Counted from the stretch's first letter, positions 1 through 9,088 are shown. The stretch: 64,000 nucleotides of DNA from Lachnospiraceae bacterium OF09-6 (GCA_003435055.1 QUMM01000004.1:1-64000), one strand, 5' to 3'. Made by a program: numbers and translations. Notes: generated from the letters alone by a model not told the origin.

Positions 1-96
1 ATAAGACCCCTTGAAGACGACGAGGTAGATAGGGCAGAGGTGGAAGTGCAGTAATGTATGGAGCTGACTGTCACTAATAGGTCGAAGGCTTGACCA
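1..96 (+). rRNA. 23S rRNA, 3' end (partial)
   Basis: The window opens inside the last helix of a large-subunit rRNA gene. The segment containing CTAATAGGTCGAAGGCTTGACC is the conserved 3' end of bacterial 23S rRNA. The 5' part lies upstream of the window. The exact mature end (about 95-97) is estimated. No 5S rRNA gene follows in the 214 bases before tRNA-Asn. Confidence 0.9.
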
Positions 97-310
97 AAAA
101 GCTTAAGAGCGGCTGGACGAAGACGGCTGTGAAGGAAGAATGCTTGCATTCTGGGACACAGACGGTTTGCGGACAGACATTTGCGAAGCAAAAGGCACGA
201 GGAAGAAGCGAAGCGAATTCCGAGTGACCGCGAGTAAGCGAGTATAGTCTGGGAAACACGGATGAAAAAAGTATTTACCGTATGCGGTTTTGAAGGTATA
301 ACCTTCATAT

Positions 311-382
311 TCCTCGATAGCTCAATGGTAGAGCACTCGGCTGTTAACCGAGGGGTTGTTGGTTCGAGCCCAACTCGGGGAG
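311..382 (+). tRNA. tRNA-Asn (GTT)
   Basis: This 72-base cloverleaf has the acceptor stem TCCTCGA/TCGGGGA with discriminator G, and an anticodon loop CTGTTAA with anticodon GTT. The T-arm is GGTTCGAGCCC-like. No CCA is encoded. It is the first tRNA of the cluster that follows the rRNA operon. Confidence 0.95.
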
Positions 383-417
383 TTTTTTCATATAAAGCTA
401 TATGAAAGATATCTTTT

Positions 418-489
418 GGCTCCATGGTCAAGCGGTTAAGACACCGCCCTTTCACGGCGGTAACAGGGGTTCAAATCCCCTTGGAGTCA
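418..489 (+). tRNA. tRNA-Glu (TTC)
   Basis: This 72-base tRNA has the acceptor stem GGCTCCA/TGGAGTC with discriminator A, anticodon stem CCGCC/GGCGG and loop CTTTCAC, giving anticodon TTC. The T-loop is TTCAAAT. No CCA is encoded. It lies 35 bases after tRNA-Asn. Confidence 0.95.
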
Positions 490-547
490 TTAATCTATGA
501 AAATAGATTGACAAACATAGCAGTATCTGCTATAATATATTTGTTAC

Positions 548-619
548 GGCGCAGTAGCCAAGTGGTAAGGCAATGGTCTGCAACACCAGTATCCACCGGT
601 TCAAATCCGGTCTGCGCCT
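548..619 (+). tRNA. tRNA-Cys (GCA)
   Basis: The acceptor stem is GGCGCAG/CTGCGCC with discriminator T, as expected for tRNA-Cys. The anticodon loop CTGCAAC gives anticodon GCA. It is the last tRNA of the cluster and is followed at once by a terminator hairpin. Confidence 0.95.
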
Positions 620-622
620 CTT

Positions 623-653
623 AAGAGTTCGAAGAGATTCGAGCTCTTTTTTA
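623..653 (+). terminator. Terminator of the rRNA-tRNA transcript
   Basis: The arms AAGAG-T-TCG (623-631) and CGA-G-CTCTT (640-648) form a stem followed by a run of T. It sits four bases after tRNA-Cys. Confidence 0.7.
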
Positions 654-663
654 TTGTTATACC

Positions 664-688
664 AGGAAGGCTTTTTCGGTGCCTTCCT
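664..688 (+). repeat. Hairpin downstream of the tRNA cluster
   Basis: AGGAAGGC (664-671) and GCCTTCCT (681-688) are perfect inverted arms around a 9-base loop. No T run follows, so it may be an rRNA-operon backup terminator or processing stem. Confidence 0.45.
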
Positions 689-734
689 ATATGAAATAAT
701 ATCGTTCAAATCGATTTGCCCATACAAAGACTTG

Positions 735-1592
735 AAAAAGGACATAAGTGGTTGGGCGTCTATGTATTCTAAGGTAAGAATTTTTTGTTTCAGCATCCGG
801 TGACAAATAAAAAATATGTATTTCGTATCAATTATGGAAGCCAAATGCACATGGAAAATCAAATTGCCTACGAATTTGGAGCACTTCAGTTATTAAAAAC
901 ATCTGGCAGAACACCAATACCGGTTTTTTTAGATGACAGCAAACATTTTTTTTACATGGAATTTTGGTGATGGAATTTATAGAAGGACGTCCGCTTTCTT
1001 ATGAAACAGATTTAAAGAATGCAGCAATCTGTCTTGCGGATGTTCATGCAACGGAGATTAGCGAACCAGATAAACTTATTGAAATTAAGAATCCGATTAT
1101 GGGCATTTTGAATGAATGCGAGGAAATGTTTAAGGTTTACAAAGAGTCTGACGTTTCCAACCCAAAAACAGTTCAGACAATTAAAAAACTGATGGAGCTC
1201 GCTTATGAAAAAGCAAAACTACTGGTTTTGTATCAATGATTGATTGGGAAAAGCCACTTTGGGGTGATCCGGCACAGGATCTTGGACATATGCTGGCACC
1301 AACGACAACTTTTTGGAAGACGGATGTGATTTTGGAAGATTGCATCGTGCAGGACTTTATCACAGAGTATCAGGTAGCCGTGAATGGAAGAATCAACATG
1401 GGAGACTTACGCACGCGGGTAAACATTTTTTTGCCAGTAACCTGCCTGCGAGGAATTACCTGGTGTGCTATGACGTATGTAGAGTACAGGAAACCTGGAC
1501 GTGCAATTGCTAATCCAGAAACATTTGAAAAAATAAAAGCATATTTATCAGATGATTTCCTGGAGGAAATTCATTTATTTTTATTAAAATAA
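735..1592 (+). pseudogene. Decayed aminoglycoside-phosphotransferase-like kinase
   Basis: Three consecutive reading frames carry pieces of one APH/choline-kinase-fold protein. The first (785-970) holds a nucleotide-binding-lobe stretch (KKYVFRINYG) and the second (964-1239) contains VMEFIEGRPLS. The third (1236-1592) starts at IDWEKPLWGDPAQDLG, the metal-binding Asp segment. The frame changes near 785, 965 and 1215. The catalytic loop (HxDxxxxN) that should lie between the second and third pieces is absent, so this cannot be repaired by single-base correction and no kinase activity is expected. The N-terminus is unclear. The substrate cannot be inferred. It lies alone between the tRNA cluster and a convergent GIY-YIG gene. 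Confidence 0.75.
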
Positions 1593-1601
1593 TGCAGTAT
1601 G

Positions 1602-1856
1602 CTATTTTGGTGATAGCTGATTAGAAATTAAATGTTCTTTTTGATGACGGGAAAGATGTTTAATGGCATATTCTCGGCGCATTGCTTCTTGCTTTGTAGC
1701 AAAAGCTTCATAATAAACAAGGGTAACCGGAAGACGGGGACGGGTGTATTTGGCACCCGTCCCTGCATTATGTGATTTGATACGTTTTTCCAGATCATTG
1801 GTCCAGCCGGTGTAGTAAGTACCATCGCTACACTGGACAATATAAGTGTAATTCAT
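1602..1856 (-). CDS. GIY-YIG domain protein (UPF0213 type)
   Basis: This 84-residue protein consists of a single GIY-YIG nuclease fold. It begins YTYIVQCSDGTYYTGWTND, where YIV and YTG stand for the two signature strands, and continues with an Arg-containing helix and a TxxQEAMRREYAIK segment. The length matches the small stand-alone YhbQ/UPF0213 family, whose role is unknown although DNA repair or processing is often proposed. The start is supported by AGGAG seven bases upstream. It converges on the kinase relic. The family call is firm, the function is open. Confidence 0.88.
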   Translation of the reverse strand: MNYTYIVQCSDGTYYTGWTNDLEKRIKSHNAGTGAKYTRPRLPVTLVYYEAFATKQEAMRREYAIKHLSRHQKEHLISNQLSPK

Positions 1857-2025
1857 AACAAGCTCCTGAAATCTATCAGATTAAGCAATCGGGATTGCGG
1901 TATCTTGACTGGGAATCAGATAAAGAAGATTCGGATTGAAGAATGTAACACTGCCAGACGATTGCTAATGATATCTGATTTATTATACGCCATTTAGAGA
2001 AATTTGTGTGGAGAATTCTACTGTT

Positions 2026-2730
2026 CTAGGCCAGATAACAGAACATAAAAATATAATGGCACAGGCTGCCGCCCATCACGAACAGATGAAAGATCTCATG
2101 GGATCCGAAGTATGGATGCTTTGAATTAAAAATCGGCAGCTTCAGTGCATAGATCACACCTCCAATGGTGTAGATAATGCCGCCGGTCAGCAACCAGAAG
2201 AATGCACCAGGTGTCAGAGAGCGTACGATCGGCCCGAAAGCCAGAACGCAGGTCCATCCCATGCCAATGTATAATATAGAAGAAAACCATTTTGGACAAT
2301 AAATCCAGAAAGCTTTGATCAGAATGCCAGTGATTGCCAGTCCCCAGACAATGCCAAGAAGGATCAGACCAAGACGGTCGTTCAGAACCAGCAGGCACAC
2401 TGGCGTATAACTTCCTGCAATCAGGACAGATATCATCATATGATCCACCTTTTTCAGTAATTTGTTGACAGATGGTGAAACATCAAAAGTATGATAAGTG
2501 GTGCTGGCGGCATAGAGCAGAATCATACTGGCCATGAAGACTGCCATGGAAATCATATAAATCGGGCTGTCGTGGCGGCCTGCCCGGACAAGTAATGGGG
2601 CAGTTCCAAGAGCAGCCATAATTAATCCAATAAAATGGGTGATCGAACTTCCGGGATCTTTAATTGTCATTTTGCGAATCGGAGTAGATGGAATAGTCCG
2701 ATATACGCTGGTTGATGTCATATCTTTCAT
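2026..2730 (-). CDS. Hemolysin III / PAQR-family membrane protein
   Basis: This 234-residue integral membrane protein of the HlyIII (YqfA/TrhA) family has about seven hydrophobic segments. Family marks are SSITHFIGL with the first His near the N-terminus, ASTTYHTF with the Ser-His pair, VDHMMI, and a C-terminal HEIFHLFVMGGSLCH segment with the last metal-binding His residues. In this family these residues bind zinc, and the proteins affect membrane lipid homeostasis or fluidity. True haemolysis is unproven. I chose the ATG at 2730 because AAGGAGG lies directly upstream, although an in-frame start seven codons earlier exists. An inverted repeat at 2772-2792 overlaps its probable promoter. Confidence 0.9.
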   Translation of the reverse strand: MKDMTSTSVYRTIPSTPIRKMTIKDPGSSITHFIGLIMAALGTAPLLVRAGRHDSPIYMISMAVFMASMILLYAASTTYHTFDVSPSVNKLLKKVDHMMISVLIAGSYTPVCLLVLNDRLGLILLGIVWGLAITGILIKAFWIYCPKWFSSILYIGMGWTCVLAFGPIVRSLTPGAFFWLLTGGIIYTIGGVIYALKLPIFNSKHPYFGSHEIFHLFVMGGSLCHYIFMFCYLA

Positions 2731-2771
2731 GGAAAACCTCCTTACATGCAATCAATATTGATAACTATTAC

Positions 2772-2792
2772 ATGTAGTATTTAAAACTACAT
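2772..2792 (-). promoter_or_regulatory. Operator-like palindrome upstream of hlyIII gene
   Basis: ATGTAGT (2772-2778) and ACTACAT (2786-2792) flank the AT-only spacer ATTTAAA. On the minus strand the -10-like TATAAT is at 2796-2791, so the palindrome would cover the transcription start of the hemolysin-III gene. The -35 is weak. A repressor site is inference. Confidence 0.4.
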
Positions 2793-2909
2793 TATATAAT
2801 ACACAAATAATATCTCTTTTTGAACAGAATTGCAAGGGGAAAATCATGATTCATAAATATTTTGTAATTCATGCCGGATAAGTCCTGGTGCAAGAAAGCT
2901 AAGGTATTC

Positions 2910-2938
2910 TTGAAACCTGGTATGATTTGCGATATACT
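2910..2938 (+). promoter_or_regulatory. SigmaA-type promoter for xpaC-telA
   Basis: TTGAAA (2910-2915) and TATACT (2933-2938) are separated by 17 bases. The promoter lies 38 bases before the xpaC start. Confidence 0.65.
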
Positions 2939-2976
2939 TGAAACTATAGCAAAACAGATAGAAAAGGCGGTAAACA

Positions 2977-4248
2977 ATGTCAGATTCAAAATATAGCAAC
3001 CTTGGCAGTGAGATCAGTGATATGGTGCAGAAGGCCATAGACAGTCAGGATTTCAGCCAGTTGAGTACAACAATACAGAATTCGGTCAGTCAGGTAGCCA
3101 ATATCGTAGCAGATACGGTGGCTTCTTCTGTAGTGGATGAACCACAGAAAGATCATCGGCCAGATTATATGAAGAATGCACAGCACAAGATGGAAGCTGC
3201 GCAGAATCCATGGAAAAGCGCAGTAAAATCAGTGCCTGAGATGGCAGAGACAACTGCGGTATCAGAACGGGGGCTTTATTCACCGGGAGGAAGCGGACGA
3301 TTAAAGGGATATTTTCTGTTTACCTTGGGACTGGCTGGAATTCTTGGGTGTGCAGCAGGCCTGCTGACCCTGGCGATTGCCAGCAAGATTACAGGCGTGT
3401 CACTGATGGTGCCGGAAGTGATATTGCTTATTGGAGCAGTTGGATTTGGGGTTATGAGTATAAAGGGCAGTGGAACCCTGAAGCAGATTCGCAAATTCAA
3501 GAATTATGTGAAAAAGATTGGAAAACGAGATCATATCTCTATAGAAGAACTGTCCTCTGCCAGTGGACGGAATGAAAAAGAGGTCTTAAAAGATATTCAG
3601 GATATGCTGCAGGAAAATATGTTTCTGCAGGGACATCTGGATCAGGAATCAAAGACACTGTATGTGACAGATCAGGGATATCAGACTTTTTTACGGGAGA
3701 AGAATCGGAGGCTGGAACAGCAGAACAGAGAAAAAGAAGAACAGGCCAGAATAGAGAGGGAAACACAGGAGCTTCCACCGGAAGTGAGAAAGCTGATTGC
3801 AGAGGGAAATGCTTATATTGAGAAGATCCGCAGAAGCAATGAAGCAATCAGTGATGAGACAGTATCCAGAAAATTATATGATCTGGAGACAGTCACCCGG
3901 AAGATCTTTGATTATGTAAAGACACATCCACAATGCGCAGATGATACCAAGAAAATGATGAAGTATTATCTTCCAACCACGATCAAGCTGCTGGATTCTT
4001 ATGAAAAACTGACTGAAGAAGAACTGAGCGGACAACATCCGGATCAGCTGACCAATATTGCAAAGTCCAAGAAAGAGATCGAGGACACGCTGGATACTTT
4101 GAATCTGGCATTTGCGAAGTTGTTCGATAATCTGTATCAGGATACGTCTATGGATATTACAGCAGATATCTCTGTGCTTCACACATTGCTGGCACAGGAA
4201 GGTTTGACGGGTGAAGAGATCAGGGATGCCATGAAAGGCATAAAGTAA
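2977..4248 (+). CDS. xpaC: XpaC-family protein (5-bromo-4-chloroindolyl phosphate hydrolysis protein)
   Basis: This 423-residue protein has three parts. A polar N-terminal region (about 1-105) is followed by two adjacent membrane segments (about 111-133 and 140-162). The cytoplasmic C-terminal region is helical and rich in Lys and Glu (ENMFLQGHLDQESKTLYVT, then coiled-coil stretches). This is the XpaC layout. The historic 'phosphatase' name comes from a colony phenotype and no catalytic motif is visible. The gene is directly followed by telA, as in the Bacillus xpaC-yaaN pair, so the two probably form an operon linked to envelope or toxic-anion stress. It starts at an ATG after AAGGCGG. Family confident, molecular function unknown. 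Confidence 0.85.
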   Translation: MSDSKYSNLGSEISDMVQKAIDSQDFSQLSTTIQNSVSQVANIVADTVASSVVDEPQKDHRPDYMKNAQHKMEAAQNPWKSAVKSVPEMAETTAVSERGLYSPGGSGRLKGYFLFTLGLAGILGCAAGLLTLAIASKITGVSLMVPEVILLIGAVGFGVMSIKGSGTLKQIRKFKNYVKKIGKRDHISIEELSSASGRNEKEVLKDIQDMLQENMFLQGHLDQESKTLYVTDQGYQTFLREKNRRLEQQNREKEEQARIERETQELPPEVRKLIAEGNAYIEKIRRSNEAISDETVSRKLYDLETVTRKIFDYVKTHPQCADDTKKMMKYYLPTTIKLLDSYEKLTEEELSGQHPDQLTNIAKSKKEIEDTLDTLNLAFAKLFDNLYQDTSMDITADISVLHTLLAQEGLTGEEIRDAMKGIK

Positions 4249-4295
4249 AAGAGGACATGAAAGCAGAAATTATTCGATGAAAAAGGAGAACAAAG

Positions 4296-5455
4296 ATGAG
4301 TGATGAATTTGAAAAACTGGCAGGAACCGCACCGACTTTAACCTTGACTCCGTTTCCGGAGAAAAAAGAAGAACTGCCACAGAAGACAGAGGAACAGGCC
4401 GTGGCAGAAGTGAAGGAGAAGATGGAAGAAGAATCCAGATTTACAACGGAGGAGCAACAGCAGATTCAGGCATTTTCTCAGCAGATTAATATCTCTGACA
4501 GTAATATGATTCTTCAATATGGTGCCGGAGCACAGCAGAAGCTGGCAGATTTCTCAGAAAAAGCATTGGAGAATGTGAAATCCCAGGATCTCGGTGAAGT
4601 AGGAAATATGCTCACGGATGTGGTAGCAGAACTGAAGAACTTTGATGTGGACAATGAGAAAAAAGGGTTCTTTGGGCTTTTCCACAAAGGAGAAAATAAG
4701 CTGGATGCCATGAAGGCAAAGTACGATAAGACAGCTGTGAATGTGGACAAGATCTGTGATGCACTGGAAGAGCATCAGGTACGTCTGTTAAAGGACACTG
4801 CCATGCTGGATCAAATGTATGACCTGAACCTTACTTATTATAAAGAACTTTCCATGTATATTGCAGCAGGAAAGCAGAAACTGGAAGAGGTAAGATCTAC
4901 ACAGTTGAAGGAACTGATGGAAAAAGCACAGTCCGGCAATGACCAGGTATTGGCACAGGAGGCGAAGGATCTGGCCAGCTATTGTGACCGTTTTGAAAAG
5001 AAGCTGCATGACCTGGAACTGAGCCGGATGATTTCCATGCAGACCGCACCACAGATCCGCCTGATCCAGAATAATAATACTATGATGGTAGAAAAGATTC
5101 AGTCTACATTGGTGAATACCATCCGTTGTGGAAGAATCAGATGGTGATAGCACTGGGACTGGAGCATGCACAGAGAGCAGCAAAGGCGCAGAATGCAGTG
5201 ACCGATATGACCAATGAACTGCTGAAGAAGAATGCAAATGCGCTTCATGAAGCAACTGTTTCTACGGCAAAAGCATCCGAGCGGGGCATTGTGGATATTG
5301 AAACACTAACCCAGACCAATGCAGAGCTGGTGAAGACCTTTGATGAGGTATTGCAGATCCAGAGTGAAGGACGTCAGAAACGTTTGCAGGCTGAGGCAGA
5401 TATGGTCAGAATGGAAAACGAGTTAAAGCAGAAGCTGTTGGAGATTCGCAAATAG
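4296..5455 (+). CDS. telA: Toxic-anion resistance protein TelA family (one-base frameshift)
   Basis: Two frames read as one TelA/YaaN protein of about 386 residues, soluble and almost all helical. The first frame (4296-5147) contains the ILQYGAGAQQKLADFS segment and GFFGLFHKGENKLD. The second resumes at LWKNQMVIALGLEHAQRAA and runs to 5455. The junction reads ACCATCCGTTGTGG at about 5118-5131, and one extra C restores TIPLWKNQ, the sequence expected for the family, so the break looks like a homopolymer error. TelA proteins are linked to tellurite and cell-wall-antimicrobial tolerance, but the mechanism is unknown. It has a good AAAGGAG site and follows xpaC by 47 bases. Confidence 0.85.
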
Positions 5456-5497
5456 TGTGGTGACGAATGCAGGGAGAATTTGACGATCGTTCACAGA

Positions 5498-5525
5498 TTG
5501 ACAGTATTACCTGCAAAGTTATAAT
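5498..5525 (+). promoter_or_regulatory. SigmaA-type promoter for mscL
   Basis: TTGACA (5498-5503) and TATAAT (5520-5525) are both perfect consensus with a 16-base spacer, 42 bases before the mscL start. Confidence 0.75.
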
Positions 5526-5567
5526 ATTTGACGGTAAAGTGTAAGAAGAGACAAAGGGTCAGGGAAG

Positions 5568-6029
5568 ATGAAGAACTTTATAGAAGAATTTAAGAAGTTT
5601 ATTATGCGTGGCAATGTCATGGATCTGGCAGTCGGTGTTATCATCGGCGGTGCATTCCAGGCCATTATCAATTCACTGGTAAATGATGTGATTATGCCTC
5701 TGATCGGGCTGATTACCGGAGGACTGGATTTTTCCAATCTGTTTATTCAGCTCAGTGGTGAAAAATGCGCAACACTGGCAGAAGCACAGGAAGCTGGTGT
5801 GGCTGTATTTGCATATGGAAATTTTATTACAGCAGTATTGAATTTCCTGATCATTGCATTCGTGATTTTCCTTATGGTAAAAGGAATGAATCGTTTGGCG
5901 GAAGGCAGACAGAAGGATAAGAAGGAAGAAGAACCAGTGACTAAGATCTGTCCGTTTTGCCAGAGTGAGATTTCTATAAAGGCAACTCGCTGCCCACATT
6001 GTACTTCTGTGCTGGAAGAAAAAGCATAA
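5568..6029 (+). CDS. mscL: Large-conductance mechanosensitive channel MscL with C-terminal zinc ribbon
   Basis: Residues 1-110 are a standard MscL: N-terminal amphipathic helix ([20 protein letters not shown]), pore-lining TM1 with the Gly/Ala-rich [17 protein letters not shown], a periplasmic loop, and TM2 ([18 protein letters not shown]). The channel opens under membrane tension and releases solutes during hypo-osmotic shock. The unusual part is the tail. After a charged linker come CPFCQ and CPHCT, a CxxC-x(11)-CxxC zinc ribbon (about residues 131-148) in the cytoplasmic bundle position. The gene has its own promoter and sits 30 bases upstream of glmS, so readthrough into glmS is possible. 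Confidence 0.95.
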   Translation: MKNFIEEFKKFIMRGNVMDLAVGVIIGGAFQAIINSLVNDVIMPLIGLITGGLDFSNLFIQLSGEKCATLAEAQEAGVAVFAYGNFITAVLNFLIIAFVIFLMVKGMNRLAEGRQKDKKEEEPVTKICPFCQSEISIKATRCPHCTSVLEEKA

Positions 6030-6059
6030 GATAAAAGATGAAGAAGATTGGAGATATGT

Positions 6060-7898
6060 ATGTGTGGAATAGTTGGATATGCAGGTGAGCGTCAGGCTGC
6101 ACCGATTCTGTTAGACGGACTGGCAAAGCTGGAATACCGTGGTTATGATTCAGCGGGGCTGGCCGTACGTAACGGAGCGTCCGATCCGGAAATTGTAAAG
6201 GCAAAAGGAAGACTGAAGGCGTTGGCTGAGAAGACCAATGATGGAAAGTCTCTACTGGGAGACTGCGGTATCGGTCATACCAGATGGGCAACTCATGGAG
6301 AGCCGTCTGTAGAAAATGCACATCCGCATTGCAGTGATGATAAAAATGTGGTGGCAGTTCATAATGGAATTATTGAAAATTATCAGGAATTAAAAGATAA
6401 ACTGATCCGTAAAGGATATCTGTTTTATTCGGAAACGGATACAGAAGTAGCAGTAAAACTGATCGATTATTACTACAAAAAATACGAAGGAACACCGGTG
6501 GATGCACTGAATCATGCCATGATTCGTATTCGTGGCTCTTATGCACTGGCGGTAATGTTCAAAGATTATCCAGAAGAGATCTATGTGGCAAGAAAAGACA
6601 GCCCGATGATTCTCGGCCTGGGAGATGGAGAAAGTTATCTGGCATCAGATGTACCGGCTATTTTAAAGTATACCAAGAAAGTGTACTATATTGGTAATCT
6701 GGAGATCGGACGCCTGCAGAAGGGAAATATTACCTTTTACAATCTGGATGGCGATGTGATCGAGAAAGAACTGGTAGAGATCAAGTGGGATGCCAAGGCC
6801 GCAGAAAAAGCAGGATATGAGCATTTCATGATGAAAGAGATTCAGGAACAGCCAAAGGCAGTATTGGATACCCTGAATTCTGTGATCAAAGATGGACAGA
6901 TTGACTTAAGTGAACTGGGGCTGGATGAAGAGGAAATCAGGAAGATATCTCAGATCTATGTTGTAGCCTGTGGATCTGCCTATCATGTAGGTGTGGCCGC
7001 ACAGTACGTGATAGAGGATCTGGCAAGGATTCCGGTTCGTGTAGAACTGGCATCTGAATTCCGTTACCGTAAGCCGATTCTGGATCCGAACGGACTGGTG
7101 ATTATTATCAGTCAGTCTGGAGAGACTGCTGACAGTCTGGCTGCACTGCGTGAGGCCAAAAGCAAAGGAATCCGTACGCTGGCAATCGTCAATGTGGTAG
7201 GATCTTCCATTGCAAGAGAGGCGGATAATGTATTTTATACATTGGCCGGTCCGGAGATTTCTGTGGCAACCACCAAAGCTTACAGTACACAGCTGATAGC
7301 AGCATATTGCCTGGCAGTACAGTTTGCTCTGACAAGAGGAGAAATCACAGAAGAATATTACACTGAGCTGATTGCAGAGATGCAGACAATCCCGGATAAG
7401 ATCAGAAAAGTACTGGCTGATAAAGAACGTATTCAGTGGTTTGCAGCAAAGCAGGCAAATGCAAAAGACATCTTCTTTATTGGAAGAGGACTGGATTATG
7501 CAATTTCCCTGGAAGGCAGTCTGAAGATGAAGGAGATCAGTTATATTCATTCCGAGGCCTATGCAGCAGGAGAACTGAAGCATGGAACGATTTCTCTTTT
7601 GGAGGATAATACTCTGGTTATTGGTGTACTGACTCAGGCAGACTTATACGAAAAGACACTGTCCAATATGGTAGAGTGTAAGAGCCGTGGCGCATATCTC
7701 TGCGCGGTAACCAGCTATGGCAACTACAGCATGGAAGATACAGCAGACTTTGTAACATACATTCCGAAGACAGATGCACATTTTGCAACTTCTCTGGCGG
7801 TGATCCCATTGCAGCTCATGGGATATTATGTCAGCGTTGCGAAGGGTCTGGATGTGGATAAACCGAGAAATCTGGCGAAGAGTGTGACGGTAGAATAA
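6060..7898 (+). CDS. glmS: Glutamine-fructose-6-phosphate aminotransferase (isomerizing)
   Basis: This enzyme makes glucosamine-6-phosphate from fructose-6-phosphate and glutamine, the entry to peptidoglycan amino sugars. It has 612 residues, the usual length. The N-terminal Ntn glutaminase domain begins MCGIVGYAG with catalytic Cys after Met removal, followed by TRWATHGEPS and HNGIIENY. Two SIS sugar-binding domains follow (SQSGETADSLAALREAK; LEGSLKMKEISYIHSEAY) and the end is KSVTVE. I place the start at the ATG at 6060, with GGAG upstream, rather than the in-frame TTG at 6048, because Cys must be residue 2. There is no room for a glmS ribozyme: only 30 bases separate it from mscL. Confidence 0.98.
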   Translation: MCGIVGYAGERQAAPILLDGLAKLEYRGYDSAGLAVRNGASDPEIVKAKGRLKALAEKTNDGKSLLGDCGIGHTRWATHGEPSVENAHPHCSDDKNVVAVHNGIIENYQELKDKLIRKGYLFYSETDTEVAVKLIDYYYKKYEGTPVDALNHAMIRIRGSYALAVMFKDYPEEIYVARKDSPMILGLGDGESYLASDVPAILKYTKKVYYIGNLEIGRLQKGNITFYNLDGDVIEKELVEIKWDAKAAEKAGYEHFMMKEIQEQPKAVLDTLNSVIKDGQIDLSELGLDEEEIRKISQIYVVACGSAYHVGVAAQYVIEDLARIPVRVELASEFRYRKPILDPNGLVIIISQSGETADSLAALREAKSKGIRTLAIVNVVGSSIAREADNVFYTLAGPEISVATTKAYSTQLIAAYCLAVQFALTRGEITEEYYTELIAEMQTIPDKIRKVLADKERIQWFAAKQANAKDIFFIGRGLDYAISLEGSLKMKEISYIHSEAYAAGELKHGTISLLEDNTLVIGVLTQADLYEKTLSNMVECKSRGAYLCAVTSYGNYSMEDTADFVTYIPKTDAHFATSLAVIPLQLMGYYVSVAKGLDVDKPRNLAKSVTVE

Positions 7899-7946
7899 AG
7901 ATCTGTAACCGTCCGGTCAGAATATGAAGTAAAGAGGACGGGTAGT

Positions 7947-8849
7947 ATGCTGGACAGAGAGCAGTTTTTTAAAGAATATAAAGTGGAGCAGGAATTCCTC
8001 TATTCCGGTTTAAGCTGGGAAGTACTGGAGGAGATTTATGATGATTATTGCAGGCGCCAGCCAGAGCTGGAGGCCTGCTGTGATGCATTCGTAGATTATT
8101 TCCTGGAGGGAATGCCGATACCGATTCATTCCATCAGGACGCGGGCGAAAGATCCAAAACATCTGATAGAGAAGATCATCCGTAAGCGGGGAAAATATCA
8201 GAATAAAAAATATCTGAATATTAACGTGAACAATTATATGGATATTGTGCAGGATCTGGTGGGAGTCCGTGTATTGATCCTGGCAAAGGAAGAATGGGAA
8301 GGGGTCTTTGACTGGATCATGGAGAGATTCCAGACAAAAGCTACATCGGAAGCTTATCTGGCAGAGCCGCCGGTAGCCTATACCAGATACGGGGACCGGA
8401 ATATTTTTGGGGATAAAATCTACCGGGAGCATACCGACCGGGGATATCGTTCCCAGCATTATATCATTCGTTTTCAGAAGTATTTCTGCGAAGTACAGGT
8501 GCGTACGCTGGCAGAAGAAGTCTATGGAGAGTTTGACCACAGAGTCAAATATCCATACCGCAATGAGAATCATTTTTTGCTGCGTTATACCAATACCGTA
8601 GCGCAGTTGGCAGATTCTATTGATGAGATTATTTCTACCTGTTTTGAAATGGGAGAGCAGGGATGGGAAAGCTGTGCACAGTATTACAGTGGAGATACTT
8701 ATGCAGACTGGCGCCATATTTCTCAGTCGGGAACTACTGAGCGAAAGAAAGAGAAAGAACCGACAGACTCAAATGAGGAAACGGTGATCGATGCAGCGAC
8801 TTATATTCATTCTGTGTTGCTGCGAAAGGGAAAGCAATATGCAAAGTAG
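7947..8849 (+). CDS. RelA/SpoT-domain small alarmone synthetase-like protein
   Basis: This 300-residue cytosolic protein has the RelA/SpoT nucleotidyltransferase fold but no HD hydrolase or TGS/ACT domains. Typical pieces are the basic RKRGKYQNKK stretch, DLVGVRVLI (the metal-binding Asp strand), DRGYRSQHYIIRF and CEVQVRTLAEEVYGEFDHR (the Glu/Gln-Arg synthetase motif). The family transfers pyrophosphate from ATP to GDP or GTP to make (p)ppGpp. Activity is inferred from the motifs. The N-terminal 60 residues and the Ser/Thr-Glu tail are family-specific. Its last 11 bases overlap the next small gene, so 7947-9604 is probably one operon. RBS GAGGACGG. Confidence 0.85.
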   Translation: MLDREQFFKEYKVEQEFLYSGLSWEVLEEIYDDYCRRQPELEACCDAFVDYFLEGMPIPIHSIRTRAKDPKHLIEKIIRKRGKYQNKKYLNINVNNYMDIVQDLVGVRVLILAKEEWEGVFDWIMERFQTKATSEAYLAEPPVAYTRYGDRNIFGDKIYREHTDRGYRSQHYIIRFQKYFCEVQVRTLAEEVYGEFDHRVKYPYRNENHFLLRYTNTVAQLADSIDEIISTCFEMGEQGWESCAQYYSGDTYADWRHISQSGTTERKKEKEPTDSNEETVIDAATYIHSVLLRKGKQYAK

Positions 8850-9084
8850 GAAAAGTCAGGGACGTCAGAATCATTTTCGGAAATTGGTATCAGAGGCATT
8901 GAATGGGGAATATCCAATGGAGAAACTCCCAAGTCCGGCCTATGATTTCGCAGAAGAGCGACAGGCAGTGTATTATTCCAAGATGCGCTATAATATGGAG
9001 TCGGACATGAGTGTTATGGTGATGAAGCATCACCAGCAGCTTACGGAACTGGAGCTGATGAAAAAATGGAAAAAGGAAGCGTGA
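8839..9084 (+). CDS. Small conserved-looking protein of unknown function
   Basis: This 81-residue basic, soluble protein begins MQSRKSQGRQNHFRKLVSEA. I do not recognise a domain. The ATG at 8839 overlaps the end of the alarmone-synthetase gene and is preceded by AAAGGGAAA, which argues for translational coupling. A longer upstream reading in the same frame lacks a ribosome site. It is followed after four bases by another unknown gene. A helical, charged C-terminus (LTELELMKKWKKEA) is all that can be said. Confidence 0.65.
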   Translation: MQSRKSQGRQNHFRKLVSEALNGEYPMEKLPSPAYDFAEERQAVYYSKMRYNMESDMSVMVMKHHQQLTELELMKKWKKEA

Positions 9085-9088
9085 ACAC

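Noticed and set aside
6030..6059. glmS ribozyme
   Set aside because: The mscL-glmS gap is only 30 bases, far too short for the ribozyme, and no core sequence is present.
6906..7583. A 225-codon open frame on the minus strand within glmS
   Set aside because: It is antisense to glmS, Cys- and Leu-rich without domain pattern, and has no initiation signal.
8010..8717. A 235-codon open frame on the minus strand
   Set aside because: It is antisense to the alarmone synthetase, whose motifs are clear.
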